Assembly (NCBI RefSeq): GCF_001280205.1 | Contig: NZ_CP012573.1 | Location: forward strand, 1,364,001 to 1,428,000 | From: Clavibacter capsici | GTDB taxonomy: Bacteria > Actinomycetota > Actinomycetes > Actinomycetales > Microbacteriaceae | Length of the DNA: 64,000 nucleotides | Direction: 5' to 3' | Part shown: one piece after another, positions 50,963 through 60,133 of the stretch | Position numbering within the stretch: the first letter of the stretch is position 1 | How the letters are laid out: the number at the start of each line of letters is the position of its first letter | Position numbers and translations under genes: made by a program | The notes under the pieces: model-generated | Told to the model about the DNA's origin: nothing | The model's database searches: none | What the model saw: only the letters and a program-made list of their open reading frames with translations

Positions 50963-52651
50963 TCAGCCCGCCTCGAGGATCCCCTCGCGCACCTTGCGCC
51001 GCAGCACCTTGCCGAGGAGCGAGGTCGGCAGCTCGTCGAGCACCACGATCCGGCGCGGCACCTTGTAGGGGGTGAGCTCGGCGCGCAGCGTCGCCCGGGC
51101 GGCCTGCTCGTCGAGCGTCGCGCCCTCCTCGAGCACCACGGCCGCGACGACCTCCTCGTCGCCCCCGTCGCGCGGGATCCTGACGACGGCCGCGTCCTTC
51201 ACGCCGTCGAGCTCGCGCACCGCGTCCTCCACCTCGGACGGCGAGACGTTGAAGCCGCCCGTGATGATGAGCTCCTTGATCCGGTCGGCGATGCGGACGA
51301 AGCCGTCGGCGTCGATCGTCACGACGTCGCCCGTGCGGAACCAGCCGCCCTCGAGCAGCGCGGCTGCCGTCTCGTCGGGCCGGCCGTGGTAGCCGCGGAA
51401 CACCTGCGGTCCGCGCACGAGCAGCTCGCCGGCCTCGCCCGCGGGCCGGTCGACCGACGGGTCGTCCGGGTCCACGACGCGCACCTCGGTGTTCGGCAGC
51501 GGCAGGCCGACCGTCCCGGCGCGCCGCGTGTCGCCGACGGGGTTGGCCATGAGCACGGGCGAGCACTCGGAGAGGCCGTAGCCCTCCACGAGCCAGCCGC
51601 CCGTCTGCTCCTCCCACGGCACGACGACCGTCTCGGGCAGGGCCATCGCCCCGGAGATGGAGATGGAGATGCCCTCGAGGGACACGCCCGCGTCCTCCGC
51701 GGCCTGGCGGAGGCGCGCGTAGATGGGCGGCACGGCCGGCAGGAACGTCGGCGGGTGGCGGCGGATCGCCTGCAGCACGAGGTCGGGCTCGAAGCGCGGG
51801 AAGAGCACGAGGCGCGACCCCATGCTCATCGCGAAGGTGAGGCAGAGGGTCAGCCCGTAGGCGTGGAACATGGGCAGCACGGCGTAGACGACGCTCGTGC
51901 CCCGCGGGACGGTGGGCACCCACGCCCGGGACTGCGCGGCGTTGGCGCTCAGGTTGAGGTGCGTGAGCTCGGCGCCCTTCGGCGCGCCCGTGGTGCCGCT
52001 CGTGTACTGGATCACCGCCAGGTCCTCCGCCGCCGGCCGCCGGTGGTCGGCGGGCAGGGGCGCCGCGGCCACGATCCGCTCCCAGGTCGTGGTGCCGGTC
52101 ACCTTCGCCGCGATGGCGGCGCGCGCCGCGCGGGCCTTCGGGACCGGCAGGCGGAGGAGGAGCCGCGTCCTCCGCGGCATCGCGCGCGTGACGTCGACGG
52201 ACACGATGCGCTCGGGCCGCACGCCCTCCGGCAGCGCCTGCACGGTGGCGACCGACCGGTCCCACGCGATCACGGTGCGCGCCCGGTGGTCCTCGAACTG
52301 GTGCTGCAGCTCGCGCGGCGTGTAGAGCGGGTTGTGCTCCACGACCACGGCCCCGAGGCGGAGCACGGCGTAGAAGGCCACGACGTGCTGGGGGCAGTTC
52401 GGCAGCACGATCGCGACGGGGTCCCCGGCGCGGACCCCGGCGTCGTGGAGGCCCTGGGCGGCGCGGGCGATCTGCTCGCCGAGCTCCCGGTAGCTCGTCT
52501 CCGCGCCGAGGAAGTCGAGCGCGGTGCCGCCGGGGAAGCGGAGCACGGACTGGTCGACGATGTCGACGAGCGATCCCTGCGGCAGGTCGATCTCGTGCGG
52601 GACGTCCGGGGCGTAGCTGGCCAGCCAGGGCCGGTCGGTGGGGGTGCTCAC
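50963..52651 (-). CDS. acyl-CoA ligase (AMP-forming), paralogue 1
   Basis: A 562-residue ANL-superfamily enzyme that adenylates a carboxylate and transfers it to CoA; long-chain fatty acids are the likely substrate class. Motifs: PNCPQHVVAFYAVLRLGAVVVEHNPLYTPREL, the P-loop IQYTSGTTGAPKGAELTH, VEGYGLSECSP, GWFRTGDVV, and KELIITGGFNVSPSEVED. The C-terminal lysine motif is PTSLLGKVLRRKVRE. I choose GTG 52651, seven bases after TAGGGT, over GTG 52660, which overlaps that element. It is clearly homologous along its full length to the ligase at 55794-57482. Confidence 0.92.
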   Translation of the reverse strand: MSTPTDRPWLASYAPDVPHEIDLPQGSLVDIVDQSVLRFPGGTALDFLGAETSYRELGEQIARAAQGLHDAGVRAGDPVAIVLPNCPQHVVAFYAVLRLGAVVVEHNPLYTPRELQHQFEDHRARTVIAWDRSVATVQALPEGVRPERIVSVDVTRAMPRRTRLLLRLPVPKARAARAAIAAKVTGTTTWERIVAAAPLPADHRRPAAEDLAVIQYTSGTTGAPKGAELTHLNLSANAAQSRAWVPTVPRGTSVVYAVLPMFHAYGLTLCLTFAMSMGSRLVLFPRFEPDLVLQAIRRHPPTFLPAVPPIYARLRQAAEDAGVSLEGISISISGAMALPETVVVPWEEQTGGWLVEGYGLSECSPVLMANPVGDTRRAGTVGLPLPNTEVRVVDPDDPSVDRPAGEAGELLVRGPQVFRGYHGRPDETAAALLEGGWFRTGDVVTIDADGFVRIADRIKELIITGGFNVSPSEVEDAVRELDGVKDAAVVRIPRDGGDEEVVAAVVLEEGATLDEQAARATLRAELTPYKVPRRIVVLDELPTSLLGKVLRRKVREGILEAG

Positions 52652-52658
52652 CCCTCCC

Positions 52659-52664
52659 ACCCTA
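52659..52664 (-). promoter_or_regulatory. -10 element of ligase paralogue 1
   Basis: TAGGGT on the minus strand, seven bases, then GTG 52651. Confidence 0.45.
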
Positions 52665-52718
52665 GGCCTGGGCGGTCCGCCGACCGGTGACGCGGAGGCG
52701 ACGGCGCGGGGGCGCGGA

Positions 52719-53165
52719 TCACGACCGGCCGGCGTGCCGCCCCTCGGCGAGGTAGGCGAGCCGGTGGAGCGTCTCGACGTTCCGGGCGTGCAGGAGGAGG
52801 TCCAGCAGCGGTGCGGGGACGAGCCGCCCGGGGCCGCGCACGGCCTCCTCGGTCATGCGGACCTCGCAGCCGTCGGGCAGGGTCCGCACCTCGACCGTCA
52901 CCCGGGCCTCGCCGAGGGGCCAGCCCTTGGGCTGCATGACCATGCGGCGCGGGGCGTCCCACTCGAGCACGGTGGTGGCGTCGTCGATGAGGATCGGCCA
53001 GGAGCCGAAGGAGTGGTGGAGCTTCGCGCCGACGGCGGGCCACGCGTCGTCCACCGCCCGCATCCGGGAGGCGCCGACCACCCACGCGGGGAACAGCCAG
53101 CCGTCGGCGATCACCTCGGCGACGTCGGAGGGCGAGCACTTCATGCGGCGGCGGGTGACGGACAT
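52719..53165 (-). CDS. SRPBCC-fold protein
   Basis: A 148-residue polyketide cyclase/dehydrase-like (SRPBCC, Bet v1 fold) protein, which has a deep cavity for hydrophobic ligands. Typical features are the early DVAEVIADGWLFPAWVVGAS segment and WPAVGAKLHHSFGSWP. DDATTVLEWDAPRRMVMQ and EVRMTEEAVRGPG follow, then a long C-terminal helix LLDLLLHARNVETLHRLAYL. The ligand is unknown. The start at ATG 53165 is favoured by a CAGACT element six bases upstream. It lies in the lipid cluster between a ligase and the FAD oxidoreductase. Confidence 0.8.
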   Translation of the reverse strand: MSVTRRRMKCSPSDVAEVIADGWLFPAWVVGASRMRAVDDAWPAVGAKLHHSFGSWPILIDDATTVLEWDAPRRMVMQPKGWPLGEARVTVEVRTLPDGCEVRMTEEAVRGPGRLVPAPLLDLLLHARNVETLHRLAYLAEGRHAGRS

Positions 53166-53238
53166 GGGTCCAGTCTGGTCCGCGCGTCCAGGCTCCGGTA
53201 ATCGGGACACCGGGGCTCGACGGCCGCGACCCGCCCTG

Positions 53239-54687
53239 CTACAGCGAGAGGTCGGGCCCGCGCTCGATCCCGAACTCGTGCCGCAGCGCGCTCCGGGCGG
53301 CCTGATAGCCGGCCATGCCGTGCACCCCGGGACCGGGCGTGGCCGAGCTCGACGCGAGGTAGACGCCCGCGGCCGGGGTGCGCCACGGATCCGGCGAGAG
53401 CACCGGGCGGGCGAGCAGCTGCCACACGCTCGCGGCGCCCGCCGCGATGTCGCCGCCGATGTAGTTGGGGTCGTGCTCCTCCATCCCGACGGCGTCGATG
53501 CTGGACGAGGCGAGGATCAGGTCGCGGAAGCCCGGCGCGAAGCGCTCGATCTGCCGCGTGATCGCCTCGGTCTGGTCGACGGTGGATCCCGCCGGCACGT
53601 GCGTGTACGCCCACAGCACGTGGCCGTCACCGGGGGCGCGGCCCGGGTCGTCGATCGAGGGCTGGGCGACGAGCACGTACGGGTCCTCGCTGTGGCGTCC
53701 GGCGGCCACGTCGCGCTCGGCGCGCTGGATCTCGGCCCGCGTACCGCCGACGTGCAGCGTGCCCGCGCGGCGCAGCTCGGGATCCGTCCACGGCACGGGA
53801 CCGGACAGCGCGAAGTCGACCTTGGAGGCGGCGTTGCCGTAGCGGAAGCGGCGGATCGCGCGCAGGTAGCGCTCGGGCAGGCGGTCGCCGGCGATGCGGG
53901 CGAGGGCGCGGGCGCTCGTGTCGAGGAGCACGGCGCGGGCGCGCGGCAGCTCGTCCAGCGAGGTGACCTCGGATCCGGTGACGATGTCGCCGCCGTGCGC
54001 GCGGAGGTCGTCGACCATCGCGTCGATGATGACCTGGCTGCCGCCGATCGGCACGGGCCAGCCGCGCGCGTGCGCGTACGCGCCGAGGGAGAGGGCCGCC
54101 GCGGCCGTCGACACGCTCGGCATGGTCTGGATCGCGTGGGCCGCGACGCCCGTGAACATGGCCGGCGCGACGTCGCCGCGGAAGCGCGCGTTCCACAGGG
54201 GCGACCCCTGCTCGAGCGCCCGGAGGCCGAGGGCGATGGCGGTGGGCGGGTGGCGCGGCACCTGGAGCAGCGGGCCGTTCGTGAACTGGGCGACGCGATC
54301 GGCCTGCGCGGCGAGCGGGCCCATCAGCTGCCGCCATGCCCGCCCGTCGACGCCGAGCGCGTCGGCGGTGCGGTCGATGTCGCGGTAGGCGATCCCCGAG
54401 ACGCCGCCGTCGAGCGGATGGCCGTAGGAGATCTCGGGGACGACGAGATCGATCCGCCGCTCGAGCTGGAAGGCCCGGAAGAACCCGGACGCGAGCGCCA
54501 TCGGGTGCACCGCCGAGCAGATGTCGTGGTGGAAGCCCGGGAGCGTGAGCTCGGCCGTGCGGCTGCCGCCGCCGATCGTGTCCGCCCGCTCGTGCACCTG
54601 GACCCGCAGGCCCGCGCGGGCCATCGTCACGGCCGCGGCCAGGCCGTTCGGTCCGGATCCGACCACGACCGCGTCGATGTCACCCAT
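53239..54687 (-). CDS. FAD-dependent oxidoreductase (phytoene desaturase-like)
   Basis: A 482-residue flavoprotein of the phytoene desaturase/NAD(P)-FAD oxidoreductase family. The dinucleotide-binding site is VVVGSGPNGLAAAVTMARAGLRV. A C-terminal FAD contact PAAGVYLASSSATPGPGVHGMAGYQAA closes the fold. HDICSAVHPMALAS and a central VPIGGSQVIIDAMVDDL also match the family. The substrate is not known; the neighbours suggest a lipid or isoprenoid rather than carotenoid precursors, as no other crt gene is near. No Shine-Dalgarno site precedes ATG 54687. Confidence 0.85.
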   Translation of the reverse strand: MGDIDAVVVGSGPNGLAAAVTMARAGLRVQVHERADTIGGGSRTAELTLPGFHHDICSAVHPMALASGFFRAFQLERRIDLVVPEISYGHPLDGGVSGIAYRDIDRTADALGVDGRAWRQLMGPLAAQADRVAQFTNGPLLQVPRHPPTAIALGLRALEQGSPLWNARFRGDVAPAMFTGVAAHAIQTMPSVSTAAAALSLGAYAHARGWPVPIGGSQVIIDAMVDDLRAHGGDIVTGSEVTSLDELPRARAVLLDTSARALARIAGDRLPERYLRAIRRFRYGNAASKVDFALSGPVPWTDPELRRAGTLHVGGTRAEIQRAERDVAAGRHSEDPYVLVAQPSIDDPGRAPGDGHVLWAYTHVPAGSTVDQTEAITRQIERFAPGFRDLILASSSIDAVGMEEHDPNYIGGDIAAGAASVWQLLARPVLSPDPWRTPAAGVYLASSSATPGPGVHGMAGYQAARSALRHEFGIERGPDLSL

Positions 54688-54693
54688 CCGTCG

Positions 54694-54699
54694 AGGCTA
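54694..54699 (-). promoter_or_regulatory. -10 element of the FAD oxidoreductase gene
   Basis: TAGCCT on the minus strand, six bases, then ATG 54687. It lies within the last codons of the upstream SDR gene. Confidence 0.5.
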
Positions 54700-55695
54700 T
54701 CGGCGACGGAGCGCGGCGGCCCCGGCGACGACGCCGGAGAGCAGGGCGCCCGCGCCGATCGCGACGGTCTTCGCGCGGTTGCGGACGATCCAGATCTGCG
54801 GGCTCATGGTGCGGGCCTGGTCGCTGAAGATGCCGCGCGCGCCGTGGTCGCCCGCGGTCGGCGCGTAGAGGTTGGTCGGCAGCATGATCTGCGTCTTCTC
54901 GGCGGCCTGCTGGCCCGAGTAGCCGACCTTGGCGAGGTAGCCGTCGAGCCAGTTCGCGACGAAGCGGTTGCCGAGGACGGTCTTCACCGTCGGCTCGCCC
55001 ACCCAGTTGCGGCGCTTCGGCTTCTCGGCGACGGCCGCGATGGCCTGCGCGCCCACCTCCGGCTCGAAGATCGGCGGGACGGGCTGCGGGTGGTGCGGCA
55101 GCTGCGACTTGACCCAGTTGAACTGGATCGTGTTGAGCGCGGGCATGTCGACGGTGGAGATCGTGACCTTGCTCTCGTTGTGGATCAGCTCGGTCGTCAC
55201 CGACTCGGTGAAGCCCTGCACGGCGTGCTTGGCGGCGCAGTAGGCGGCCTGCAGCGGGATCCCGCGGTGGGCGAGCGCCGAGCCGACCTGGATCACGTGG
55301 CCCCGGTCGCGCGGCACCATGCGGCTGAGGGCGGCGCGCGTGCCGTTGACGAAGCCGAAGTAGTTGACGGCCGTGGCGCGCTCGAAGTCGGCCGGGTCGG
55401 TCGTGAGGAACTCGCCGAAGACGCCGACCATGGCGTCGTTGACCCACAGGTCGATGGGGCCGAGCTCGTCCTCGACGCGGTCGGCCGCGGCCTCGACGGC
55501 CAGGCGGTCGGCGACGTCGGTGGAGATGCCGAGGCCGCGGCGCCCGCGCGCCTCGATGTCGGCGACGGCGCCCGCGAGCCCGTCCTCGCCGCGCGCGAGG
55601 ACGGCGACGTCCCAGCCGCGGTCCGCGAGCTCCCGGACGGTGGCCCGTCCCAGCCCCGCGGTTCCTCCGGTGACGACGGCGATGCCTCTGGTCAT
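54697..55695 (-). CDS. short-chain dehydrogenase/reductase with C-terminal extension
   Basis: A 332-residue SDR. The cofactor site is VVTGGTAGLGRAT and the active site is GSALAHRGIPLQAAYCAAKHA (YxxxK). The usual NNAG is altered to NDAM. The C-terminal 100 residues (after about 230) go beyond a classical SDR. They contain NRFVANWLDGYLAKVGY and end in a hydrophobic helix plus RRR, so the protein may be membrane-tethered. The substrate is unknown. AAGGAG precedes ATG 55695. Its stop lies nine bases from the start of the FAD oxidoreductase gene. Confidence 0.88.
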   Translation of the reverse strand: MTRGIAVVTGGTAGLGRATVRELADRGWDVAVLARGEDGLAGAVADIEARGRRGLGISTDVADRLAVEAAADRVEDELGPIDLWVNDAMVGVFGEFLTTDPADFERATAVNYFGFVNGTRAALSRMVPRDRGHVIQVGSALAHRGIPLQAAYCAAKHAVQGFTESVTTELIHNESKVTISTVDMPALNTIQFNWVKSQLPHHPQPVPPIFEPEVGAQAIAAVAEKPKRRNWVGEPTVKTVLGNRFVANWLDGYLAKVGYSGQQAAEKTQIMLPTNLYAPTAGDHGARGIFSDQARTMSPQIWIVRNRAKTVAIGAGALLSGVVAGAAALRRR

Positions 55696-55793
55696 TGCGC
55701 TCCTTCGATGGTTGGTGCACGAAACGTGCCCTTCCACCGTAGGACCGTCGCGGTCCGCCGACACCGGCCTGAGCCCGTCCTGCCAGGCGGCGG

Positions 55794-57482
55794 TCAGCCT
55801 TCGCGCTGGAGGTCCTCGCGCACCTGCCGGCGGAGCACCTTGCCGATGAGCGACGTCGGCAGCGCGTCCACGCGCACGACGCGGCGCGGGACCTTGTACG
55901 CGGTGAGGTGCGCGCGGCAGTACGCGCGGATGGCCGCCTCGTCGAGGGTCGCGCCCGGGTCCAGCACGACCGCGGCGGTGACGTCCTCGCCGCCGTCCGC
56001 GGACGGGAGGCCGACGACGGCGACGCCCTGGACGCCCGGCGCGCCGCGCACGACGTCCTCGACCTCGCTGGGGGAGACGTTGAAGCCGCCCGTGATGATG
56101 AGCTCCTTCATCCGGTCGACGATGGTCGTGAAGCCGTCGGCGTCGACGCGGACGATGTCGCCCGTGCGGAACCAGCCGCCGTCGAGGAGCGCCGCGCGCG
56201 TCTCGTCGGGGCGGCGCCAGTAGCCCTGGAACACCTGCGGGCCCCGGATGAGCAGCTCGCCCTCCTCGCCGGGGGCGCGGTCGGCGGTGGGGTCCTCGGG
56301 ATCCACGACGCGCACCTCGGTGCTCGGGAACGGGACGCCGACGGTGCCGGGCCGCCGGGACGGGCCGATGGGGTTGCCGAGCGCGACGGGCGACGTCTCG
56401 GTGAGGCCGTATCCCTCCACGAGGTACCCGCCCGTGAGGCCCTCCCACAGCTCGACGGTGGACACGGGCAGGTTCATGGCGCCGGAGATCGCGAAGCGGA
56501 CGCCCGTGAGGTCCACGCGCTTCTCCTTCGCCCCGCGCGCCAGGCGCTCGTAGATGGGCGGCACGGCGGGCAGGAACGTCGGCGGGTGCTTCCGGGCGGC
56601 GGCGAGCACGAGGTCCACGTCGAACTTCGGGAAGAGCACGAGGCGCGCGCCGATCGCCATGGCGAACGTGAGGCAGAGCGTGAGGCCGTAGGCGTGGAAC
56701 ATGGGCAGCACTCCGTAGACGGTCTCGCCGCCGTCCGCCAGGCCGGGCACCCACGCGCGGCCCTGCATCGCGTTCGCGTGCAGGTTGCGATGGGTGAGGA
56801 TCGCGCCCTTGGGGCTCGCGGTCGTCCCGCTCGTGTACTGGAGGATGGCCGTGTCGTCGAGCTCGGGTCTCGGACGGGAGGCCGCGATGCGGCGGTGGTC
56901 GACGAGATCCTCCCAGGTGACGGTGCCCGTCACGGGCGCGGTGATCGCGGCCCGCGCGCGACGGGCGGCGGGCACCGGCAGGCGGAGCTTCAGGCGCGTG
57001 GCGAACGGCATGGCGGCGGGCAGGTCGACCGAGACGATGGTGTCGACGGGCACGTCGCGCGGCATGTCCTGGATGGTGCCGACGACGGTGTTCCACGCGA
57101 TGGCGACGCGCGCCCCGTGGTCCTCGAACTGGTGGCGGAGCTCGCGCGGCGTGTAGAGCGGGTTGTGCTCCACGACGATCGCGCCGAGCCGCAGCACCGC
57201 GTAGAACGCGACGACGTGCTGCGGGCAGTTCGGCAGGACGAGCGCGACGCGGTCGCCCTTCCGCACGCCCAGACGGCGCAGTCCCTCCGCGGCGCGGGCG
57301 ATCTGGTCGCCCAGCTCGCGGTAGGTCGTCTCGCGTCCGAAGAACTCGAGGGCCACGGCCTTGGCGTGCCGCTGGATCGAGCGCTCGACCATGTCGACCA
57401 GGGAGCCGATGACGGGAGGGATGTCGGCCGACACCCCGTCCGCGTAGCTGCGTACCCAGGGGCGGTCGGCGTCGATGCTCAT
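55794..57482 (-). CDS. acyl-CoA ligase (AMP-forming), paralogue 2
   Basis: A 562-residue ANL-superfamily ligase with the same architecture and length as the one at 50963-52651. Motifs are LQYTSGTTASPKGAILTH, VEGYGLTETSP, GWFRTGDIV, KELIITGGFNVSPSEVED, and PTSLIGKVLRRQVRE at the C-terminus. Long identical blocks (LPNCPQHVVAFYAVLRLGA) show a gene duplication. The cap region around residues 140-200 differs and may set substrate preference. ATG 57482 is six bases after TATGGT; a longer frame opens at 57536. Confidence 0.92.
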   Translation of the reverse strand: MSIDADRPWVRSYADGVSADIPPVIGSLVDMVERSIQRHAKAVALEFFGRETTYRELGDQIARAAEGLRRLGVRKGDRVALVLPNCPQHVVAFYAVLRLGAIVVEHNPLYTPRELRHQFEDHGARVAIAWNTVVGTIQDMPRDVPVDTIVSVDLPAAMPFATRLKLRLPVPAARRARAAITAPVTGTVTWEDLVDHRRIAASRPRPELDDTAILQYTSGTTASPKGAILTHRNLHANAMQGRAWVPGLADGGETVYGVLPMFHAYGLTLCLTFAMAIGARLVLFPKFDVDLVLAAARKHPPTFLPAVPPIYERLARGAKEKRVDLTGVRFAISGAMNLPVSTVELWEGLTGGYLVEGYGLTETSPVALGNPIGPSRRPGTVGVPFPSTEVRVVDPEDPTADRAPGEEGELLIRGPQVFQGYWRRPDETRAALLDGGWFRTGDIVRVDADGFTTIVDRMKELIITGGFNVSPSEVEDVVRGAPGVQGVAVVGLPSADGGEDVTAAVVLDPGATLDEAAIRAYCRAHLTAYKVPRRVVRVDALPTSLIGKVLRRQVREDLQREG

Positions 57483-57488
57483 GTCCCC

Positions 57489-57494
57489 ACCATA
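57489..57494 (-). promoter_or_regulatory. -10 element of ligase paralogue 2
   Basis: TATGGT on the minus strand, six bases, then ATG 57482. Confidence 0.5.
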
Positions 57495-57546
57495 GGGAAT
57501 GCGCCCGGGCGGGACCCGGGCGCATCCGTCGTGCATCGGTCGCGGG

Positions 57547-58476
57547 CTACGCGGGGTAGGCGACGCCGGTGAGCTGCTCCGACGCGTCCCACAGACGGCG
57601 GGCGAGCTCCGGGTCCTTGGACCACGGGCTCGAGGCGGCGAGGTGCGGCATGCCGCTCATCCCGCCGGGGCCCGCCGGACCGTAGTAGTCGCCGGGGTGC
57701 ACGCCGAGCCCGGTGGCGGCCTGGATCTGCGGCAGCGCGCCCACGCGCACGTCCTGGCCCATGGCGGCCGGCCCGAACTTCGCGGCGAGGTCGCTCATGA
57801 CGCCCTGGGGCCCGGATCCCGGACCGTTCTTCGCGAGGTTCGTGGACGTGACGCCGGGGTGCGCGGACACGGCCGTGAGCCCCCAGCCGCGGTCGTCGGA
57901 CAGCGCCTGCAGGCGGCGCATGAAGAGGAGGTTCGCGAGCTTGGCCTGCCCGTACGCCGCCCAGGGGCTGTAGCGCCGCTCGGACTGGAGGTCGCCGAAC
58001 GCGATGCGGCCCATCCAGTGCGCGAGGCTCGAGACGACCACCACGCGCGGCGCGTCCGCTGCCTGGAGCGCGGGGAGCAGGAGGCCGGTGAGCGCGAAGT
58101 GCCCGAGGTGGTTGGTGCCGAGCTGGAGCTCGAATCCGTCGCGCGTCTCGCGCCGGTCCGGCGGGGCCATGATGCCCGCGTTGTCGACCAGGATGTCGAT
58201 CGGCCCGCGCTCGATCTCCGCGTCCGCGAAGGCGCGCACCGAGGCGAGGTCGGCGAGGTCGAGGGACCCGACCTCGACGTGCACGCCCGGGTGGCGGTCG
58301 CGGATGGTGCCCGCGGCGTCCTCGCCGCGCTCGGGGTCGCGCGACGTGAGGACGACGGAGGCGCCGGCCGCGGCGAGGCGGCGCGCGGTCTCGAGGCCGA
58401 GGCCGCTGTTGCCGCCGGTGACGACGGCGCGCTTCCCGTCGAGCGGGCTGATGATGATGTCGGTGGGACGGGGCAC
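57547..58476 (-). CDS. SDR family oxidoreductase (retinol dehydrogenase-like)
   Basis: A 309-residue SDR of the retinol dehydrogenase/WW-oxidoreductase-like group. It has VVTGGNSGLGLETARRL for the cofactor, DILVDNAGIM, LGTNHLGHFALTGLLLPAL, the catalytic serine in VVVSSLAHW, and YGQAKLANLLFMRRL (YxxxK). The C-terminal AHPGVTSTNL is diagnostic. GTG 58476 has AAGGAG upstream. The substrate is unknown; it is the first gene of the minus-strand lipid cluster. Confidence 0.9.
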   Translation of the reverse strand: MPRPTDIIISPLDGKRAVVTGGNSGLGLETARRLAAAGASVVLTSRDPERGEDAAGTIRDRHPGVHVEVGSLDLADLASVRAFADAEIERGPIDILVDNAGIMAPPDRRETRDGFELQLGTNHLGHFALTGLLLPALQAADAPRVVVVSSLAHWMGRIAFGDLQSERRYSPWAAYGQAKLANLLFMRRLQALSDDRGWGLTAVSAHPGVTSTNLAKNGPGSGPQGVMSDLAAKFGPAAMGQDVRVGALPQIQAATGLGVHPGDYYGPAGPGGMSGMPHLAASSPWSKDPELARRLWDASEQLTGVAYPA

Positions 58477-58583
58477 GCGGACTCCTTGTCGGTGGGATCC
58501 CCACGCTAGCCGCCGTGGCCGGGCGCCGCCCGTGGGCCGCGCGGCGCCCGGCGTCCGCGGGCGCCCGATGCGAGGATCGGGGC

Positions 58584-58940
58584 ATGTGGATGAGACGCGG
58601 CCGGGACGGATCCGAGGACGAGCGCGAGGGCACCGGGTCGCACGCGATCGGGGTCGGGGCGGTGGTCGTCATCCTCGACGGCGCGGCCGCCACGGGCGAC
58701 CCCGCGCTCGACGGCGAGCCCGTGGGCCTCGTGGTCGCGTCCGCCTCGGACGGGCTCCGCAGCGTGAGCCCCGTGCCCACCGCGCGCGGCCGCGCCTGGG
58801 TCGTCGAGCTGGGCTCGGACGAGGACGGCGACGCCTCCGGCCGCCGCGTCGTCGTGCCGCAGAGCGCGCTGCGCCTGGTCGACGACGCCGACCAGGGCGT
58901 CTCCCCGCTGCCCGCCGACGACCTCCCGCCGCGCGCGTGA
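58584..58940 (+). CDS. hypothetical protein upstream of M20 peptidase
   Basis: A 118-residue acidic soluble protein that I do not recognise. The central part (IGVGAVVVILDGAAATGDPALDGEPVGLVVASASDG... to RRVVVPQSALRLVDD) looks like a small beta-barrel. The ends are charged and disordered. The ATG at 58584 has a weak GAGGAT six bases upstream. The stop overlaps the GTG of the M20 peptidase, so the two are co-translated. Confidence 0.6.
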   Translation: MWMRRGRDGSEDEREGTGSHAIGVGAVVVILDGAAATGDPALDGEPVGLVVASASDGLRSVSPVPTARGRAWVVELGSDEDGDASGRRVVVPQSALRLVDDADQGVSPLPADDLPPRA

Positions 58941-60130
58941 CCGGCCACGCCGAGCCGGGCGCGGGCGACGTGGATCCCGTCGACCTCGCCGCCGACCTCA
59001 TCCGCATCGACTCGACCAACCCCGACCTCGTGCCGGGCGCCGCGGGGGAGCCCGCCGTCGCCGCGCACGTCGCCGCGTGGCTCCGCGCCCGCGGCTTCGC
59101 GGTGCGCGTGCTCGAGGGGACGCCGGGACGGCCCACCGTGCTCGCGACCGCGCACGGCGCGGGCGGCGGACGCACGATCCTCCTCGACGGCCACCTCGAC
59201 ACCGTCCCGCCGGGCGACGCGGAGCGCGGCGGCCTGTCGCCGCGGATCGAGGACGGCCGGCTCCTCGGCCGCGGCGCGTTCGACATGAAGGCCGGCGTCG
59301 CCGCCATGATGGTCGCCGCCGACCGGGCCCGCCGGATCGGCACGCGCGGCGACGTCGTGCTCGCGCTCGTGGCCGACGAGGAGTTCGGCAGCATCGGCAC
59401 CGAGGAGGCGCTGCGTGCGCTGGCCGCCGCCGGCACGCGCGTCGACGGCGCCGTGATCTCGGAGCCCAGCCAGTCCGAGGCGATCGTCGCCCACCGCGGC
59501 TTCGGCTGGTACGAGATCCGGCTGCGCGGGCGCGCGGCGCACGGGTCGATGCCGGAGCAGGGCGTGGACGCGATCGCGCACGCCGGCCTCGTCCTCCGCG
59601 AGCTCGACGCGCTGGCCGAGCGCCTAACCGCGGGAGCCCGCCACCCGCTGCTCGGGCCGGGCGCGGTGCGCGTGTCGCGGATCCACGGCGGCACGGACGC
59701 GGCCACGGTCGCCGACTCCTGCGTGCTCACGGTCGAGCGGCGCTTCCTCCCGGGCGAGACGACCGCGGACGTCGAGGCCGGCCTCCGCGCAACGCTCGAC
59801 GGGGTCGTCGCGCGGACCCCGGGCATGGACGCCGAGCTCGTGCCGCTGGTCGCGCGCGCGGCCTTCGAGGCCGACGTCGACGGCCCGCTCGCCCGCGCGG
59901 TGCTCGACAGCGGTGCGCGCGTCACGGGCGCCCCGGTCCCGCACCGCGGCGAGCCGTTCTGGACGGACGCCGGGCTGATGCAGGAGGCCGGCATCCCGTG
60001 CATCCTCCTCGGGGTGACGGGCGGCGGCGCGCACGCGGACGAGGAGTGGGCCGAGGTCGACTCCGTCCGGACCCTCGCGGACGTGCTCGAGGGCGCGATC
60101 CTCGACTTCTGCGGCCGGGACGGCGCCTAG
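58937..60130 (+). CDS. M20 family metallopeptidase (ArgE/DapE type)
   Basis: A 397-residue cytoplasmic zinc hydrolase of the M20/ArgE-DapE-CPG2 group, acting on N-acyl amino acids or dipeptides. Metal ligands are in LLDGHLDTVPPGD, GAFDMKAGVAAMM and ALVADEEFGSIG (general-base Glu), with the last histidine in GVTGGGAHADEEWAEVDS. The lid domain spans about residues 190-300 (RGRAAHGSMPEQGVDAI). GTG 58937 overlaps the upstream stop. The exact substrate is not visible. Confidence 0.9.
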   Translation: MTGHAEPGAGDVDPVDLAADLIRIDSTNPDLVPGAAGEPAVAAHVAAWLRARGFAVRVLEGTPGRPTVLATAHGAGGGRTILLDGHLDTVPPGDAERGGLSPRIEDGRLLGRGAFDMKAGVAAMMVAADRARRIGTRGDVVLALVADEEFGSIGTEEALRALAAAGTRVDGAVISEPSQSEAIVAHRGFGWYEIRLRGRAAHGSMPEQGVDAIAHAGLVLRELDALAERLTAGARHPLLGPGAVRVSRIHGGTDAATVADSCVLTVERRFLPGETTADVEAGLRATLDGVVARTPGMDAELVPLVARAAFEADVDGPLARAVLDSGARVTGAPVPHRGEPFWTDAGLMQEAGIPCILLGVTGGGAHADEEWAEVDSVRTLADVLEGAILDFCGRDGA

Positions 60131-60133
60131 GCC

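Noticed and set aside
50963-58476. The lipid cluster as a carotenoid operon
   Set aside because: Apart from one phytoene-desaturase-like flavoprotein there is no phytoene synthase, GGPP synthase or cyclase.
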